Positions 34,934 through 43,537 of a stretch of 64,000 bases of DNA are shown piece after piece; position 1 is the first letter of the stretch; each line of letters begins with the position of its first letter. The stretch spans positions 62,001 to 126,000 of the forward strand of contig NZ_ATUW01000006.1 in NCBI RefSeq assembly GCF_000420405.1, in the 5' to 3' direction. Made by a program: the position numbers and the translations under genes. Source of the stretch: Winkia neuii subsp. neuii DSM 8576. GTDB lineage: Bacteria > Actinomycetota > Actinomycetes > Actinomycetales > Actinomycetaceae. Below the pieces are notes generated by a model. That model was not told where the DNA came from. It did not search any database and saw nothing but the letters and a program-made list of their open reading frames with translations.

Positions 34934-35804
34934 ACTTGATGGCACCTGCGGTAAGGCCACCGATGAGGCGCTTTTCCACAAGGGCAAACAGAATAACCAC
35001 CGGAATAATTGCCACTACAGAAATTCCAAAAACATATTGCCAGCTGGTTTCGTACTGGCCCACGAACTTGGTTAGCGCCACTGACAACGGCTGTTTTCCC
35101 GGGGTCGAGAGTACTACTAGGGAGGCGGCAAATTCGTTCCATGCCGCCACAAAAGTGAAGATGACAGCGGTAACTATGCCCGGCCAAACCAGCGGCAGAT
35201 TAATGCGGAAAAGTACCGCCAGCGAACCAGCTCCGTCGATTTGAGCTGCCTCGTCGACCTCGCTCGGAACAGAGGCAAAGAACGAATGCATAATCCAGGT
35301 GGCGAAAGCCAAGTTGAAGGCAGAGTTGACCAAAATCATCGCCAGTAAAGTGTCGGTGAGCGAGAGCATTTGGAATTCGCGGAAGAGCCCGGCAACGACA
35401 AGTGCTGGCGGGCACATTTGGGTGAGCAAAACTAAAAACAAGAATGCGCCTCTGCCTGGGAAGCGGAAACGAGCCGTGTAGTATGCGGCGGGCATTGCCA
35501 CTGCCACCACTATCAACGTTGCGGCCCCGGCAATAATTAGGGTGGAGGCAAGATTTTGTCCCACCGGAGTTTCCGGAGTAGACCACATGGACAAGTAGTT
35601 GTCGAAATGCCAATTTTTAGGCAGGTAGGTAGGTGGGATAGACAGTACTTCGGCCCGCGATTTTAATGAGCCTGCCACCATTACTAGGTAGGGCAATATA
35701 AAAATAATTATTAAAACTATCCCGCCTGCAACGCGCAGGCCCGTGTGTGGGTGGACGCCGGGGGATTTCGGTTCGCATTGTTTGTTCCACCAGTTTTTTA
35801 GCAT
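34932..35804 (-). CDS. Carbohydrate ABC transporter permease, MalG-type
   Basis: A 290-residue protein with six membrane helices and the EAA loop DEAAQIDGAGSLAVLFRINL. The start at 35804 (ATG overlapping the upstream TAA as TAATG, GGGGTGG upstream) is preferred to a longer frame. It pairs with the permease gene just upstream and the binding protein at 36751. No ATPase gene is present, so a shared MsmK/MsiK-type ATPase encoded elsewhere is likely. Confidence 0.93.
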   Translation of the reverse strand: MLKNWWNKQCEPKSPGVHPHTGLRVAGGIVLIIIFILPYLVMVAGSLKSRAEVLSIPPTYLPKNWHFDNYLSMWSTPETPVGQNLASTLIIAGAATLIVVAVAMPAAYYTARFRFPGRGAFLFLVLLTQMCPPALVVAGLFREFQMLSLTDTLLAMILVNSAFNLAFATWIMHSFFASVPSEVDEAAQIDGAGSLAVLFRINLPLVWPGIVTAVIFTFVAAWNEFAASLVVLSTPGKQPLSVALTKFVGQYETSWQYVFGISVVAIIPVVILFALVEKRLIGGLTAGAIK

Positions 35805-36703
35805 TATTCGTCCACCCCTTGCATTGGTTTTGCAAGTACTAGATAGATTCCAATAATTACGATCATGAGCACCAGGTTCAGTACCGACAGTGCCGAGGCC
35901 CAATCGACGTGCCCCCGCGCACGGATGTATTTGAACAACAGTGTGGTGGTTGTGTCTGCGCTGTTGCCGGGAATGGCTCCGGTCATGACCTGCAGAATTG
36001 GGATGTTGTTGAACACGTTGATGATGTTGATGGTGGTGGCGGTAGCTATTGCGGGTTTCAGCTGGGGCAAAATGATTGAGAAATAGGTGCGCGAGGGCGA
36101 AGCCCCGTCCACGCGGGCCGCCTCTAATACGTCTGCCCCTATTGCCTGATGCCCGGCCAGGATTGTGTAGGTGGTGAAGGGCAGGGATACGAAGATGGCC
36201 ACCCCAATTGCGACTATAAACGCTGGAATGGGCCGGGAGGTGATTCCCAGGTCCGTGCGCGAGGTAATGCCGATGTCTTTGAGGAATTGTTGGGCAATTC
36301 CCAGTTTAGGTTGCAGGGAGTAGTAGACGACAGTCGTGGTCATTACTACCGAGGCCGCCCACGGGATTATCACTGCCAGGCGGACGAGCCTCCTTCCAGG
36401 GAACGCTTTATTTAGGAAGTTGGCCAGTGCCAACGAGAGGACAATGGTCAGGGCTACTACAACTATTACCCAGATGGCCGTGTTAACTAACACGCGCCCC
36501 AGGGCGGGATCGTGCAGGACTCGCGTGTAGTTAGCTAGTCCCACTGAGCCTTTGTCGCGGCCAATTCGGGTGATTTTGCGGGTGGAGTTCCACACCATCA
36601 AGGCCATGGGGTAGGCGACGATGGCGCCGATCAGTATTAGGACGGGGGCAAGCCAGGGCAGAGCTGAAAGGAGTCCAGCCCGTTTGTTTTTGCGATTCTT
36701 CAT
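35804..36703 (-). CDS. Carbohydrate ABC transporter permease, MalF-type
   Basis: A 299-residue protein with about six helices and the EAA loop EAARVDGASPSRTYFSIILP. The start at 36703 is chosen because the frame upstream (to 36856) crosses the intergenic hairpin and reads as low-complexity Arg-rich sequence. The ribosome site is weak. It is the second gene of the importer operon that begins with the binding protein at 37995. Confidence 0.92.
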   Translation of the reverse strand: MKNRKNKRAGLLSALPWLAPVLILIGAIVAYPMALMVWNSTRKITRIGRDKGSVGLANYTRVLHDPALGRVLVNTAIWVIVVVALTIVLSLALANFLNKAFPGRRLVRLAVIIPWAASVVMTTTVVYYSLQPKLGIAQQFLKDIGITSRTDLGITSRPIPAFIVAIGVAIFVSLPFTTYTILAGHQAIGADVLEAARVDGASPSRTYFSIILPQLKPAIATATTINIINVFNNIPILQVMTGAIPGNSADTTTTLLFKYIRARGHVDWASALSVLNLVLMIVIIGIYLVLAKPMQGVDE

Positions 36704-36716
36704 GAGTTCTTTGGGG

Positions 36717-36745
36717 CAGGTGGGAGCGCGGGGCGCTCCCACCTG
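36717..36745. other. Intergenic hairpin inside the importer operon
   Basis: A perfect 13-pair GC-rich stem (CAGGTGGGAGCGC and complement, three-base loop) lies between the binding-protein gene and the first permease gene, without a T-tract. Hairpins here commonly protect the upstream message and reduce downstream transcription, which would favour binding protein over permease. Confidence 0.75.
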
Positions 36746-36750
36746 GAGGA

Positions 36751-37995
36751 TTAGTCTTGTTCTGCTTGGTCTTGAATTTGTTTTAGAACGGTCTTGGGGT
36801 CTTCGCTTGCGATCTTGCCAATGTTGGACTGGATTGCCCCTTGGGTGGACTGCCACTTCGGGTTTGTGAAGGGGTAGAACTTCGCCTTGGGGAGCAGCGG
36901 GATGAATTCCTTGGTGGTGGGATCGTCCTTTAGGGCTTCGCCAGCGGATTTAGTGATGGGAATGAACCCGAGCGTAGAAACGAACTTGGGGTAGGCGGCG
37001 TCGGAGTAGAAGTAGTCAAAGAACTTCTTGATGGCCTCTTTTTTGTCGCCGTCATTTTCGAAAGCCATCAGGTGGTCTGCCACGCCGAGGGTAATTTCGG
37101 ACCCGTCCTTAGTGGGGATCGGGGCAATCTTGTAGTTCAGATTGGGGTTTTGTTCCTCGATCAGTTTCTTGTACTGGGGTAGGCCCACTACCATGCCGAG
37201 TTTGCCTTGGAAGAAGGTCTTGCCTAGCGGAGTGCGCTGGGCAGAACCGGGGTTGGCTTCGGTTGCTCCTTCTTTAATGAGCTTTTGCATGAACTGGGCG
37301 GCTTCAATGTTGGCTTTCTGGTTTACCTCGATCTTTTTTTCGTCCCCGTAGGAGCCGCCGGCCCCGAAGAACCAGATTGCGGCCTCGGCTTGAGCTTCTT
37401 CGTTGCCCAGGGGCATCCCGTAACCGTCGACCCCGTCTTTACCTAGGGCTTTAATTGCCTTGGCGTCTTTTTCCAGCTCGTCCCAAGTTTTGGGAGGAGC
37501 AGAAATGCCGGCTTCTTTGAACAGATCTTCGTTGTAGAAGAGGGCGCGAGCCGAGGCGAACAGGGGCAGCCCGTATTGGGTCCCATCCATTGAAGCGTTC
37601 TTGCGGAACGATTCTTCGATATTTTGCAAGGTTTCTTTAGAGGTGACCTCGTCGGCACTGTAGAGTAGATCTTCGCCGGCAAAATCGGTGAATGAATCGA
37701 TATTTAGAATGTCGGGGGCTTTGCCGGCTTGAATATTTTGCCGGACGACGTCATTGATGTTTTCCCAGGATTCGACCTGCAGGTCGACTTTGATCTTGGG
37801 GTTTTCCTTCTTGAAACCGTCGATTACCTGCCCCCACAGTTCCTTCACGTTGTCCGTGTAGGCCGGAACCAGCATTTTCAGGGTGGTTCCTTCTTCGGGG
37901 GCAGATTCGTTCTTGGCCTGCCCACATCCGGCGAGGGTAAAAGCGGCTGTGGCAGCCGTAGCCGCCGCTAGTACCCGCATCTTTGCGTTGCGCAT
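36751..37995 (-). CDS. Sugar ABC transporter substrate-binding lipoprotein
   Basis: A 414-residue family 1 solute-binding protein with a lipoprotein signal peptide and lipobox TLAGC (Cys about residue 24). It is not closely similar to the other two binding proteins in the window. Typical features include the DILNIDSFTDFAG and LFASARALFYNEDLFK segments. It is the first gene of a three-gene importer operon. It lies 150 bases downstream of the aldolase gene of the amino-sugar arm, so uptake of a related sugar is inferred. A possible operator lies upstream at 38085. Confidence 0.93.
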   Translation of the reverse strand: MRNAKMRVLAAATAATAAFTLAGCGQAKNESAPEEGTTLKMLVPAYTDNVKELWGQVIDGFKKENPKIKVDLQVESWENINDVVRQNIQAGKAPDILNIDSFTDFAGEDLLYSADEVTSKETLQNIEESFRKNASMDGTQYGLPLFASARALFYNEDLFKEAGISAPPKTWDELEKDAKAIKALGKDGVDGYGMPLGNEEAQAEAAIWFFGAGGSYGDEKKIEVNQKANIEAAQFMQKLIKEGATEANPGSAQRTPLGKTFFQGKLGMVVGLPQYKKLIEEQNPNLNYKIAPIPTKDGSEITLGVADHLMAFENDGDKKEAIKKFFDYFYSDAAYPKFVSTLGFIPITKSAGEALKDDPTTKEFIPLLPKAKFYPFTNPKWQSTQGAIQSNIGKIASEDPKTVLKQIQDQAEQD

Positions 37996-38084
37996 ATCAA
38001 TCCCTAACTGTTTCGTGCACCTCTGTGTGCATCGGATTAAAGTATGCGCAACGCAAGGGTAGGAAAAGGATAAGACCGGCCTCT

Positions 38085-38100
38085 ATTAGAAACTTCTAAT
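38085..38100. promoter_or_regulatory. Palindrome ATTAGAA-AC-TTCTAAT upstream of the binding-protein gene
   Basis: A perfect 7+2+7 inverted repeat, 90 bases before the start of the binding-protein gene and within the only sizeable spacer of the leftward arm. It is a candidate operator. I saw no second copy in the window. Confidence 0.4.
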
Positions 38101-38147
38101 GTGCGACCTGCGCTTTTATTCTCGTCTCGTCCTCTTTCTGACAACTA

Positions 38148-38981
38148 TTACGCGTTGTAGAGGCGAAGTAGGCGAGCGACTTCGGCACCCACCTTCGCGT
38201 CGGCAGGGCCCATGTATTTGCGTGGATCGACTAACTTCGGATCTGCGGCTAACCCCTCGCGCACCTGCTGGGTGAACACCACGTTCAAGTGAGTAGACAC
38301 GTTGATTTTTGTCATCCCGGCTTTGATCGCGCTTGCCATACCCTCGTCGGGTACCCCGGAAGAGCCGTGCAGCACCAGCGGGACTGGCACCTGGTCGCGA
38401 ATTTGGGAAATCAGCTCATTGTCGAGGACGGCGTCGCGAGTTGCCATGGCGTGAGAAGATCCGACTGCAACTGCCAGCAGGTCAACGCCCGTGTCGGCCA
38501 CAAACTTTGCGGCGTCCGCCGGGTTAGTGCGGGCGGAAGGGTCGTGTACCCCGTTTTTGCCGCCTACCTCGCCGAGTTCGGCTTCGACTGAAACCCCCCG
38601 CTCGCGGGCGTAGCGCACGACCTCGGCGGTGGCCTCCCGGTTTTGTCGGTCTGGCAATTTAGAGCCGTCGTACATGACCGAGGAAAATCCCATGTCGATG
38701 GCGTCAACGCACAGCTGCTGGTCTTCAGCGTGATCTAGGTGTACCCCCACAGGTACCTGCGCCTGTTCGGCCAGTGCGAGTAGGCCGGAAGCTAGGGGAG
38801 CAAATTTGCCGTGCCATTTGACGGCGTTTTGGGACAGCTGCAAGATCACGGGCAGGCCGGTCTCTTCTGCGGCTTCGACAAACACTTCGGCGTGGTGGAG
38901 CAAAACTACGTTGAACGCTCCGAGCCCGACTCCGGCTTTCGCGGCTTCGCGGGCGAGGGCGGCGGTATCACTTTTAGGCAT
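38148..38981 (-). CDS. Class II aldolase, tagatose-bisphosphate (KbaY/GatY/AgaY) type
   Basis: A 277-residue zinc aldolase of the short subgroup. VHLDHAED carries the zinc His and catalytic Asp, AELGEVGGKNG the second zinc ligand region, and VLHGSSGVPDE and KINVSTHLN the phosphate-binding loops. In GalNAc/galactosamine pathways this enzyme splits tagatose-1,6-bisphosphate into triose phosphates. The start abuts the upstream stop (TAAATG). Its neighbours (AgaS-like, ROK and LacC-type genes) support tagatose-bisphosphate over fructose-bisphosphate, for which a separate fba exists at 27866. Confidence 0.87.
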   Translation of the reverse strand: MPKSDTAALAREAAKAGVGLGAFNVVLLHHAEVFVEAAEETGLPVILQLSQNAVKWHGKFAPLASGLLALAEQAQVPVGVHLDHAEDQQLCVDAIDMGFSSVMYDGSKLPDRQNREATAEVVRYARERGVSVEAELGEVGGKNGVHDPSARTNPADAAKFVADTGVDLLAVAVGSSHAMATRDAVLDNELISQIRDQVPVPLVLHGSSGVPDEGMASAIKAGMTKINVSTHLNVVFTQQVREGLAADPKLVDPRKYMGPADAKVGAEVARLLRLYNA

Positions 38982-39884
38982 TTATTCCTCCAAGAGTTTT
39001 TGGTACAGGGCTTGGTCGAAAGCGCCGGCTGTGGGGGCGGCTACCGTAGCTGCCGCCAGGGCAGAGGCACGGTTTAGCCAGCTGGTTAGTTCTGGTTTAG
39101 AGGTGGGAATCTCTCCGGTTTTGGCTAGGGATGCGGCCAGCGAGGCCACAAGAGAATCGCCCGCTCCGGTGGGGTTGCCGTGTAGGCGCACCCCTGGGGG
39201 AACGTTCACCTGCAGGGAAGGGGTGAAAGCGGAAAGGCCTGCGGCTCCGCGCGAGCACACCACCGCTTTGGCGCCAAGGCCAAGAAGGCGGGTGGCGCCG
39301 GCTTGAAGGGCATTCTCCCCGGTGGCTTCGGCCAGCTCAACCTCGTTGGGCTTTAGCAGGTCGGCCCCAGCCTGCGCGGCTGCCACAAGGGCCTGCCCGG
39401 AGGTGTCCACTACCGTGTTGGAACCGGCACTGCGGGCTGCCGCCAGCAGCTTAGTTAAGGTGCCGGGGGCGGTGTGTGGGGGGAAAGAACCGCAGATCGT
39501 AACTACCTTTGCCCGCGCGGCCAAAATGACGTGGCTGAGACGTTCCCAAAGCTCTTCCGTCTGGGGGAGGCCGGCCTCGTTAAAAATAGTCGCGTCGGAA
39601 TCGTCGACCACGTTTATGGTTTGGCGGGTGGGCACCTGGCTGGCGATGAATTTGGGTACCACCGCGGTCTTTTCTAATAGTTCGCGGACCCTTAGCCCAT
39701 TAGCCCCACCAAGCGGACCGGTGGCAGAAACCTCGTTGCCGAGAGCGGCCAGCACGCGCGCCACATTTAGTCCTTTGCCTCCGGCCTCGGCCAGGGGAGT
39801 AACCCTGAAGGAAACTCCCCGCTTTAGGTGGTCTACCTGGTAGGTGATGTCTAGGGCGGGATTGGGGGTAACGGTCAAAATCAT
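38982..39884 (-). CDS. Tagatose-6-phosphate kinase / 1-phosphofructokinase (LacC/FruK-type, PfkB family)
   Basis: A 300-residue kinase opening with ILTVTPNPALDITYQVD, the hallmark of the FruK/LacC/PfkB subgroup. It also shows EAGGKGLNVARVL and the catalytic motif NPTGAGDSLVASLA. Sequence alone cannot separate 1-phosphofructokinase from tagatose-6-phosphate kinase. Position between a tagatose-type aldolase and an AgaS-like isomerase favours tagatose-6-phosphate. It directly abuts both neighbours. Confidence 0.87.
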   Translation of the reverse strand: MILTVTPNPALDITYQVDHLKRGVSFRVTPLAEAGGKGLNVARVLAALGNEVSATGPLGGANGLRVRELLEKTAVVPKFIASQVPTRQTINVVDDSDATIFNEAGLPQTEELWERLSHVILAARAKVVTICGSFPPHTAPGTLTKLLAAARSAGSNTVVDTSGQALVAAAQAGADLLKPNEVELAEATGENALQAGATRLLGLGAKAVVCSRGAAGLSAFTPSLQVNVPPGVRLHGNPTGAGDSLVASLAASLAKTGEIPTSKPELTSWLNRASALAAATVAAPTAGAFDQALYQKLLEE

Positions 39885-40829
39885 TTACATCGCCGCCGGG
39901 AAACTGATGGGCAGGGCCTGCCACATTGCGTGCGAATCGAATGAGCGCACGGCGGCCCCCAAGGCCTGGGAATACTTTCCTAAAGTAGCCTTGCGCAAGG
40001 GGGCTTCGGGCAGCAGCGGAGAATAAGAGCGCAACTGTTTGGCAAGAGGCTCCAGCAGGAGCGGTCCAGCCTCGGCCATGCCCCCTCCTACGACCACTGG
40101 GATTGGGCCCAGCAAGTGGATCGCAGCCGAAATGGAACGCGACAGCTCGGCCACCCCAGAATTGATGATGTGCCTGGCCAACTCGTTGCCCGAAGCAGCT
40201 AGGTCGAAAACTTCCCGGGCCCCCGCCTCGGGGGCAAGCAGGTGCGGAGCGGCGGTGTGCATCCGGCGCGCAAACGCCGAGGCCGAACACACCTTTTCTA
40301 AGGTTGTGGTTTGCCCGGGCTGATCCGGGTCGGGTACCAGATGCTGGCCTATTTCACCCGACCAGGGGTGGGCGGCTACGGGATAGCCGTCGATGATCAA
40401 AGCGGCAGAAATGCCCGTGCCTAACGCGACGTAGAGGGAATCGGCCTCGGCGGCGCCCCAGCGGGATTCGCCCAGCGCCCCAGAGCGCACGTCGTGGGCT
40501 AGTACCACGGGTACTTGCAGCCGTTCTGCAAGGGCCTCGCGCAGGGGGTAGTTTTCCCACCCCAGGTTCACCGAATACACGCCCACGCCTGCCGCTTCGT
40601 CTACAATGCCGGGCACTGCCACAGTAACCGTGGCAACGACCTCGTCGATGCCGGCTAGTACGGAGGGGGCACGCATTTGTTGATACAGGTTTGCCACGGC
40701 CTCAACCACGTCGGCGGCATCCCGCGTTTGGGGAGTGGGAGCTGACCAGTCGGCGGCCAGTTTGCCATCCTGGTCTACGAGGACGGCCTTTATATTGGTG
40801 CCGCCGACGTCTATCCCGTAGGCGTGCAT
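39885..40829 (-). CDS. ROK-family sugar kinase without the usual zinc cysteines
   Basis: A 314-residue ASKHA-fold kinase. The phosphate-1 motif is GIDVGGTNIKAVLVD and the catalytic Asp is in LAHDVRSGALGE. GEIGQHLV carries the His that binds sugar in ROK proteins. The CxCGxxxCxE zinc motif that normally follows is missing: the region reads PDPDQPGQTTTLEKVCSAS. There is no DNA-binding domain, so it is an enzyme and not a repressor. By context it may phosphorylate GalNAc at C6. Start and upstream stop overlap as TAATG. Confidence 0.87.
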   Translation of the reverse strand: MHAYGIDVGGTNIKAVLVDQDGKLAADWSAPTPQTRDAADVVEAVANLYQQMRAPSVLAGIDEVVATVTVAVPGIVDEAAGVGVYSVNLGWENYPLREALAERLQVPVVLAHDVRSGALGESRWGAAEADSLYVALGTGISAALIIDGYPVAAHPWSGEIGQHLVPDPDQPGQTTTLEKVCSASAFARRMHTAAPHLLAPEAGAREVFDLAASGNELARHIINSGVAELSRSISAAIHLLGPIPVVVGGGMAEAGPLLLEPLAKQLRSYSPLLPEAPLRKATLGKYSQALGAAVRSFDSHAMWQALPISFPAAM

Positions 40830-41710
40830 TAGTGTTGGCCTTCACTAAGAATTACAGAGCGGGTCAGGTGACGAGGGGTGTCGGGGTTGAGTCCGCGGTT
40901 TTCAGCGCGCCCTACAGCTAGCCGTTGGGCAAGTACCAGGTGCGCGAGCGGGTGCAATTTACTAGTCACAAGTTCGGCGCCGGTCTTATTCACCTGTTCA
41001 GCTAAGCCGACAGGCAGAGGGCCGAAGCCCCAGACCAGCCGCCCCGGCTGGGCGATCGAAATTGGGCCGTGGCGGTATTCCATTGCCGGGTAGGATTCGG
41101 CCCACGATTGGGAGGCCTCCCTATTTTTGAGGGCGGCTTCGTTGGCTAGCCCGATAGTCCAACCGGTACCTAGGAAAGTAACCTGTTCGGCCTCTATCCA
41201 CGACTGTGGCAACTCTGCCTCTAGCGCTTTTTCGCAATCGAGCGCGGCCGCCTCTACGTCCTCGCCTAAGGTCGACAGCAACAGTGCCAGCGCAGTAGTG
41301 GCAAAACGGGTCTGCACTACCGAGCTTTCGTCGGCGAAAGCCAGCGTAATCTCGTCGTCTGCGTACTCGCTGCCCGGCCCCGGGGTTACGGCGGTAATTA
41401 ACACGTTTGGGATGGAGTGCTTGCGGGTGGCCTTGAGCAGGTCCACGATCTCGGTCGTAGTGCCGGAGCGGGAGATGCAAATGACCTTGTCCCACTCGCC
41501 CAGCGGGAATTCAGTGGCGGTGTAGGCGAAAGTTGGTTGGCCCGTCTTCACCTCGCGCATGCGGGCGTAGGCCTGGGCCATGAACCAGGAAGTGCCGCAG
41601 CCGACTACGGCTACTCGGCCCTTTTCGATTTTGAGGGCGGAGGCGTCGACTTCGCTGGTTTTGCGCCAAGTTTGTGGCTGAGATTTGATTTCTTCACTGG
41701 TAAGCGACAT
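40829..41710 (-). CDS. agaS: SIS-domain sugar isomerase/deaminase, AgaS-like
   Basis: A 293-residue protein with two SIS domains. VGCGTSWFMAQAY and CISRSGTTTEIVD bind the sugar phosphate in the first. The second contains LGTGWTIGLANEAALK and the glutamine-fructose-6-phosphate transaminase-like MEYRHGPIS. AgaS converts galactosamine-6-phosphate to tagatose-6-phosphate with release of ammonia. It is the first gene of the leftward operon agaS-ROK-LacC-aldolase and is divergent from the DeoR-type regulator. AAAGGTG precedes the start. The symbol rests on domain content plus context. Confidence 0.82.
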   Translation of the reverse strand: MSLTSEEIKSQPQTWRKTSEVDASALKIEKGRVAVVGCGTSWFMAQAYARMREVKTGQPTFAYTATEFPLGEWDKVICISRSGTTTEIVDLLKATRKHSIPNVLITAVTPGPGSEYADDEITLAFADESSVVQTRFATTALALLLSTLGEDVEAAALDCEKALEAELPQSWIEAEQVTFLGTGWTIGLANEAALKNREASQSWAESYPAMEYRHGPISIAQPGRLVWGFGPLPVGLAEQVNKTGAELVTSKLHPLAHLVLAQRLAVGRAENRGLNPDTPRHLTRSVILSEGQH

Positions 41711-41951
41711 TGCTGCACCTTTCTGATTCGTAGGTGCTTCAAGGCTAGATTTTGGCGTCGATTGGGGTCAATAGTAGGTGGTGTTTCGAGGGCGGAAATG
41801 CTGTTTTAAGCAGAACTGATCAGCTGGCAAAAAGGCCTGTGAAGTGCGCATATGATGATTGCTCAGCTAAGTTGACTAAAATTGCTTGCAAAAAAGTGAT
41901 TGGTTATGACAGGATTTGCTTGTTCGCAACCGGCTAGCAAAGGAGTGGCAG
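41711..41951. promoter_or_regulatory. Divergent control region of the amino-sugar locus
   Basis: This 241-base spacer separates agaS from the DeoR-type regulator and should hold both promoters and the regulator's operators. It is AT-richer than its surroundings. It contains the small palindrome CTGATCAG and an A/T-rich stretch near 41870-41900. No single clear DeoR-type direct repeat could be fixed by eye. Confidence 0.5.
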
Positions 41952-42740
41952 GTGGACAGGCAGGATCGGCAGTCAAAAATTGTTGACTTGGTCATCGAAC
42001 GCGGCAGCGTGCACGTAGACGAAATAGTAGCCGCCCTGAAAGTCTCGCCCGCTACCGTCCGTCGCGACCTGGACATGCTAGCCGAGCAGCAGCTCATCAC
42101 CCGCATCCGCGGGGGAGCCAAAGCCAACTCCACCTCGGGCGAACTGCCGATGCGCTACCGCACTTCCAGGCAGTGGGACGAAAAACAGGCGATCGCAAGG
42201 CGCGCCTGCCTGCTGCCTAAACCCGGTTCGGTAGTTAGCTTCAACGGCGGCACCACCACCACCGTCGCCGCCTACGAATTAGGGGTCCGCACGTCCTCGG
42301 AAAGAGCCTTTATTGGGCACCCGCTCACAGTTGTGACCAATGCCGTCAACATTGCCAACGACCTTACGGTTAGGCCCAACGTGCAGCTAGTGGTTATTGG
42401 CGGGGTGGCGCGTTCCCGCTCATACGAATTGGTAGGTTCGCTCGCTCAGGCCGTTTTAGAGCGCATCAACGTTGGACTCCTATTTTTAGGAGTAACCGCC
42501 GTCGATATAGAATCGGGAGGCATTTATACGAACAACGAAGCCGAAGCTGCAGTGAACGCCGCTTTGGTCGAAGTGGCTCAGAAGGTTGTAGTTTTGGCGG
42601 ACCACACAAAAATTGGCGAACGCGCCTTCGCCAACATCTGCTCCTTCGCGAAGGTCGATAAACTGATTACCGACGCCGGTGTCAGTGCCGACCAAATAGC
42701 CGCGCTACAACAACACGGAATTGAGGTCACCGTAGCATGA
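41952..42740 (+). CDS. DeoR/GlpR-family transcriptional regulator (AgaR-like)
   Basis: A 262-residue regulator. The DeoR helix-turn-helix includes VDEIVAALKVSPATVRRDLD followed by TRIRGGA. The C-terminal sugar-phosphate-sensing domain shows NGGTTTT, GHPLTVVTNAVNIAN and the LADHTKIGERAF motif. DeoR-family repressors sense phosphorylated sugars. Position between the two arms suggests control of both. The GTG at 41952 with AAAGGAG six bases upstream is chosen over the ATG at 41916. It overlaps the next gene (ATGA). Confidence 0.9.
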   Translation: MDRQDRQSKIVDLVIERGSVHVDEIVAALKVSPATVRRDLDMLAEQQLITRIRGGAKANSTSGELPMRYRTSRQWDEKQAIARRACLLPKPGSVVSFNGGTTTTVAAYELGVRTSSERAFIGHPLTVVTNAVNIANDLTVRPNVQLVVIGGVARSRSYELVGSLAQAVLERINVGLLFLGVTAVDIESGGIYTNNEAEAAVNAALVEVAQKVVVLADHTKIGERAFANICSFAKVDKLITDAGVSADQIAALQQHGIEVTVA

Positions 42741-43534
42741 GCACGCGCAAGGCAGTCATCATGGCTCGAGGTCTCGGCACTCGCATGCGCGCCGACGACG
42801 GCACAAAACTCGAACAGTCCCAGCAAGGAGCCGCCGACGCGGGAACCAAGGGGCTGATCAACGTGGGGCGCCCCTTCCTCGACTACGTAATTTCCGCCCT
42901 CGCCGACGCCGGCATTGACCAGGTGTGCCTGGTAGTCGGCCCCGAACAGAAGGCCTTTGCCAACTACTACGATTCAGTGGAAAAAACGCGCGTAACCCTA
43001 ACGTATGCAATTCAAAAAGAGCCGCTAGGTACAGCCGACGCGGTTGCCGCCGCCAAAGACTTCCTTACCGAGGGCGCACTAGTGTTGAACTCGGACAACT
43101 ACTATCCCGTTTCTGCCCTGCAGGCCCTGGCTCAACAAGAAGGCTGCGCCACCGTGGGCTTTGACCGCGACGGGCTGGTAGCAAATTCCAACATTCCCGC
43201 CTCCCGCATCGCCGCCTTTGCGGTTATGGACACCGCGGCAGGCCAGCTGAAAAACATCGTGGAAAAACCTTCCCAGGCACAGCTAAAACAAATGCCCCAG
43301 GCCCCCGTGTCAATGAACTGCTGGCGCTTCACCCCGCAAATTATCGACGCTTGCGCACACATTTCCCCCTCGGGGCGCGGCGAATATGAAATTGTCGATG
43401 CCGTGCGCTACCTGCTGGAGGCCGGCACCTCGGTGGCAGTGGTGCCGTCAAAAGAAGGCGTGCTCGACATGTCCTCTAGGCGCGACATCGCCGCAGTCGG
43501 CAAAGCGCTTGAACACGTAGCGGTCAGGCTGTAA
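42737..43534 (+). CDS. Sugar-1-phosphate nucleotidyltransferase
   Basis: A 265-residue protein of the GlmU/RfbA-like nucleotidyltransferase fold. The NTP-binding loop is VIMARGLGTRMR (about residues 7-18). Other marks are the QKEPLGTADAV segment and a metal-binding Asp in LNSDNYYP. It joins an NTP to a sugar-1-phosphate. It sits between the regulator and a GHMP kinase and just before a GH112 phosphorylase that yields galactose-1-phosphate. UDP-galactose or UDP-GalNAc formation is therefore a reasonable but untested guess. There is no C-terminal left-handed helix domain, unlike GlmU. Confidence 0.83.
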   Translation: MSTRKAVIMARGLGTRMRADDGTKLEQSQQGAADAGTKGLINVGRPFLDYVISALADAGIDQVCLVVGPEQKAFANYYDSVEKTRVTLTYAIQKEPLGTADAVAAAKDFLTEGALVLNSDNYYPVSALQALAQQEGCATVGFDRDGLVANSNIPASRIAAFAVMDTAAGQLKNIVEKPSQAQLKQMPQAPVSMNCWRFTPQIIDACAHISPSGRGEYEIVDAVRYLLEAGTSVAVVPSKEGVLDMSSRRDIAAVGKALEHVAVRL

Positions 43535-43537
43535 ACA

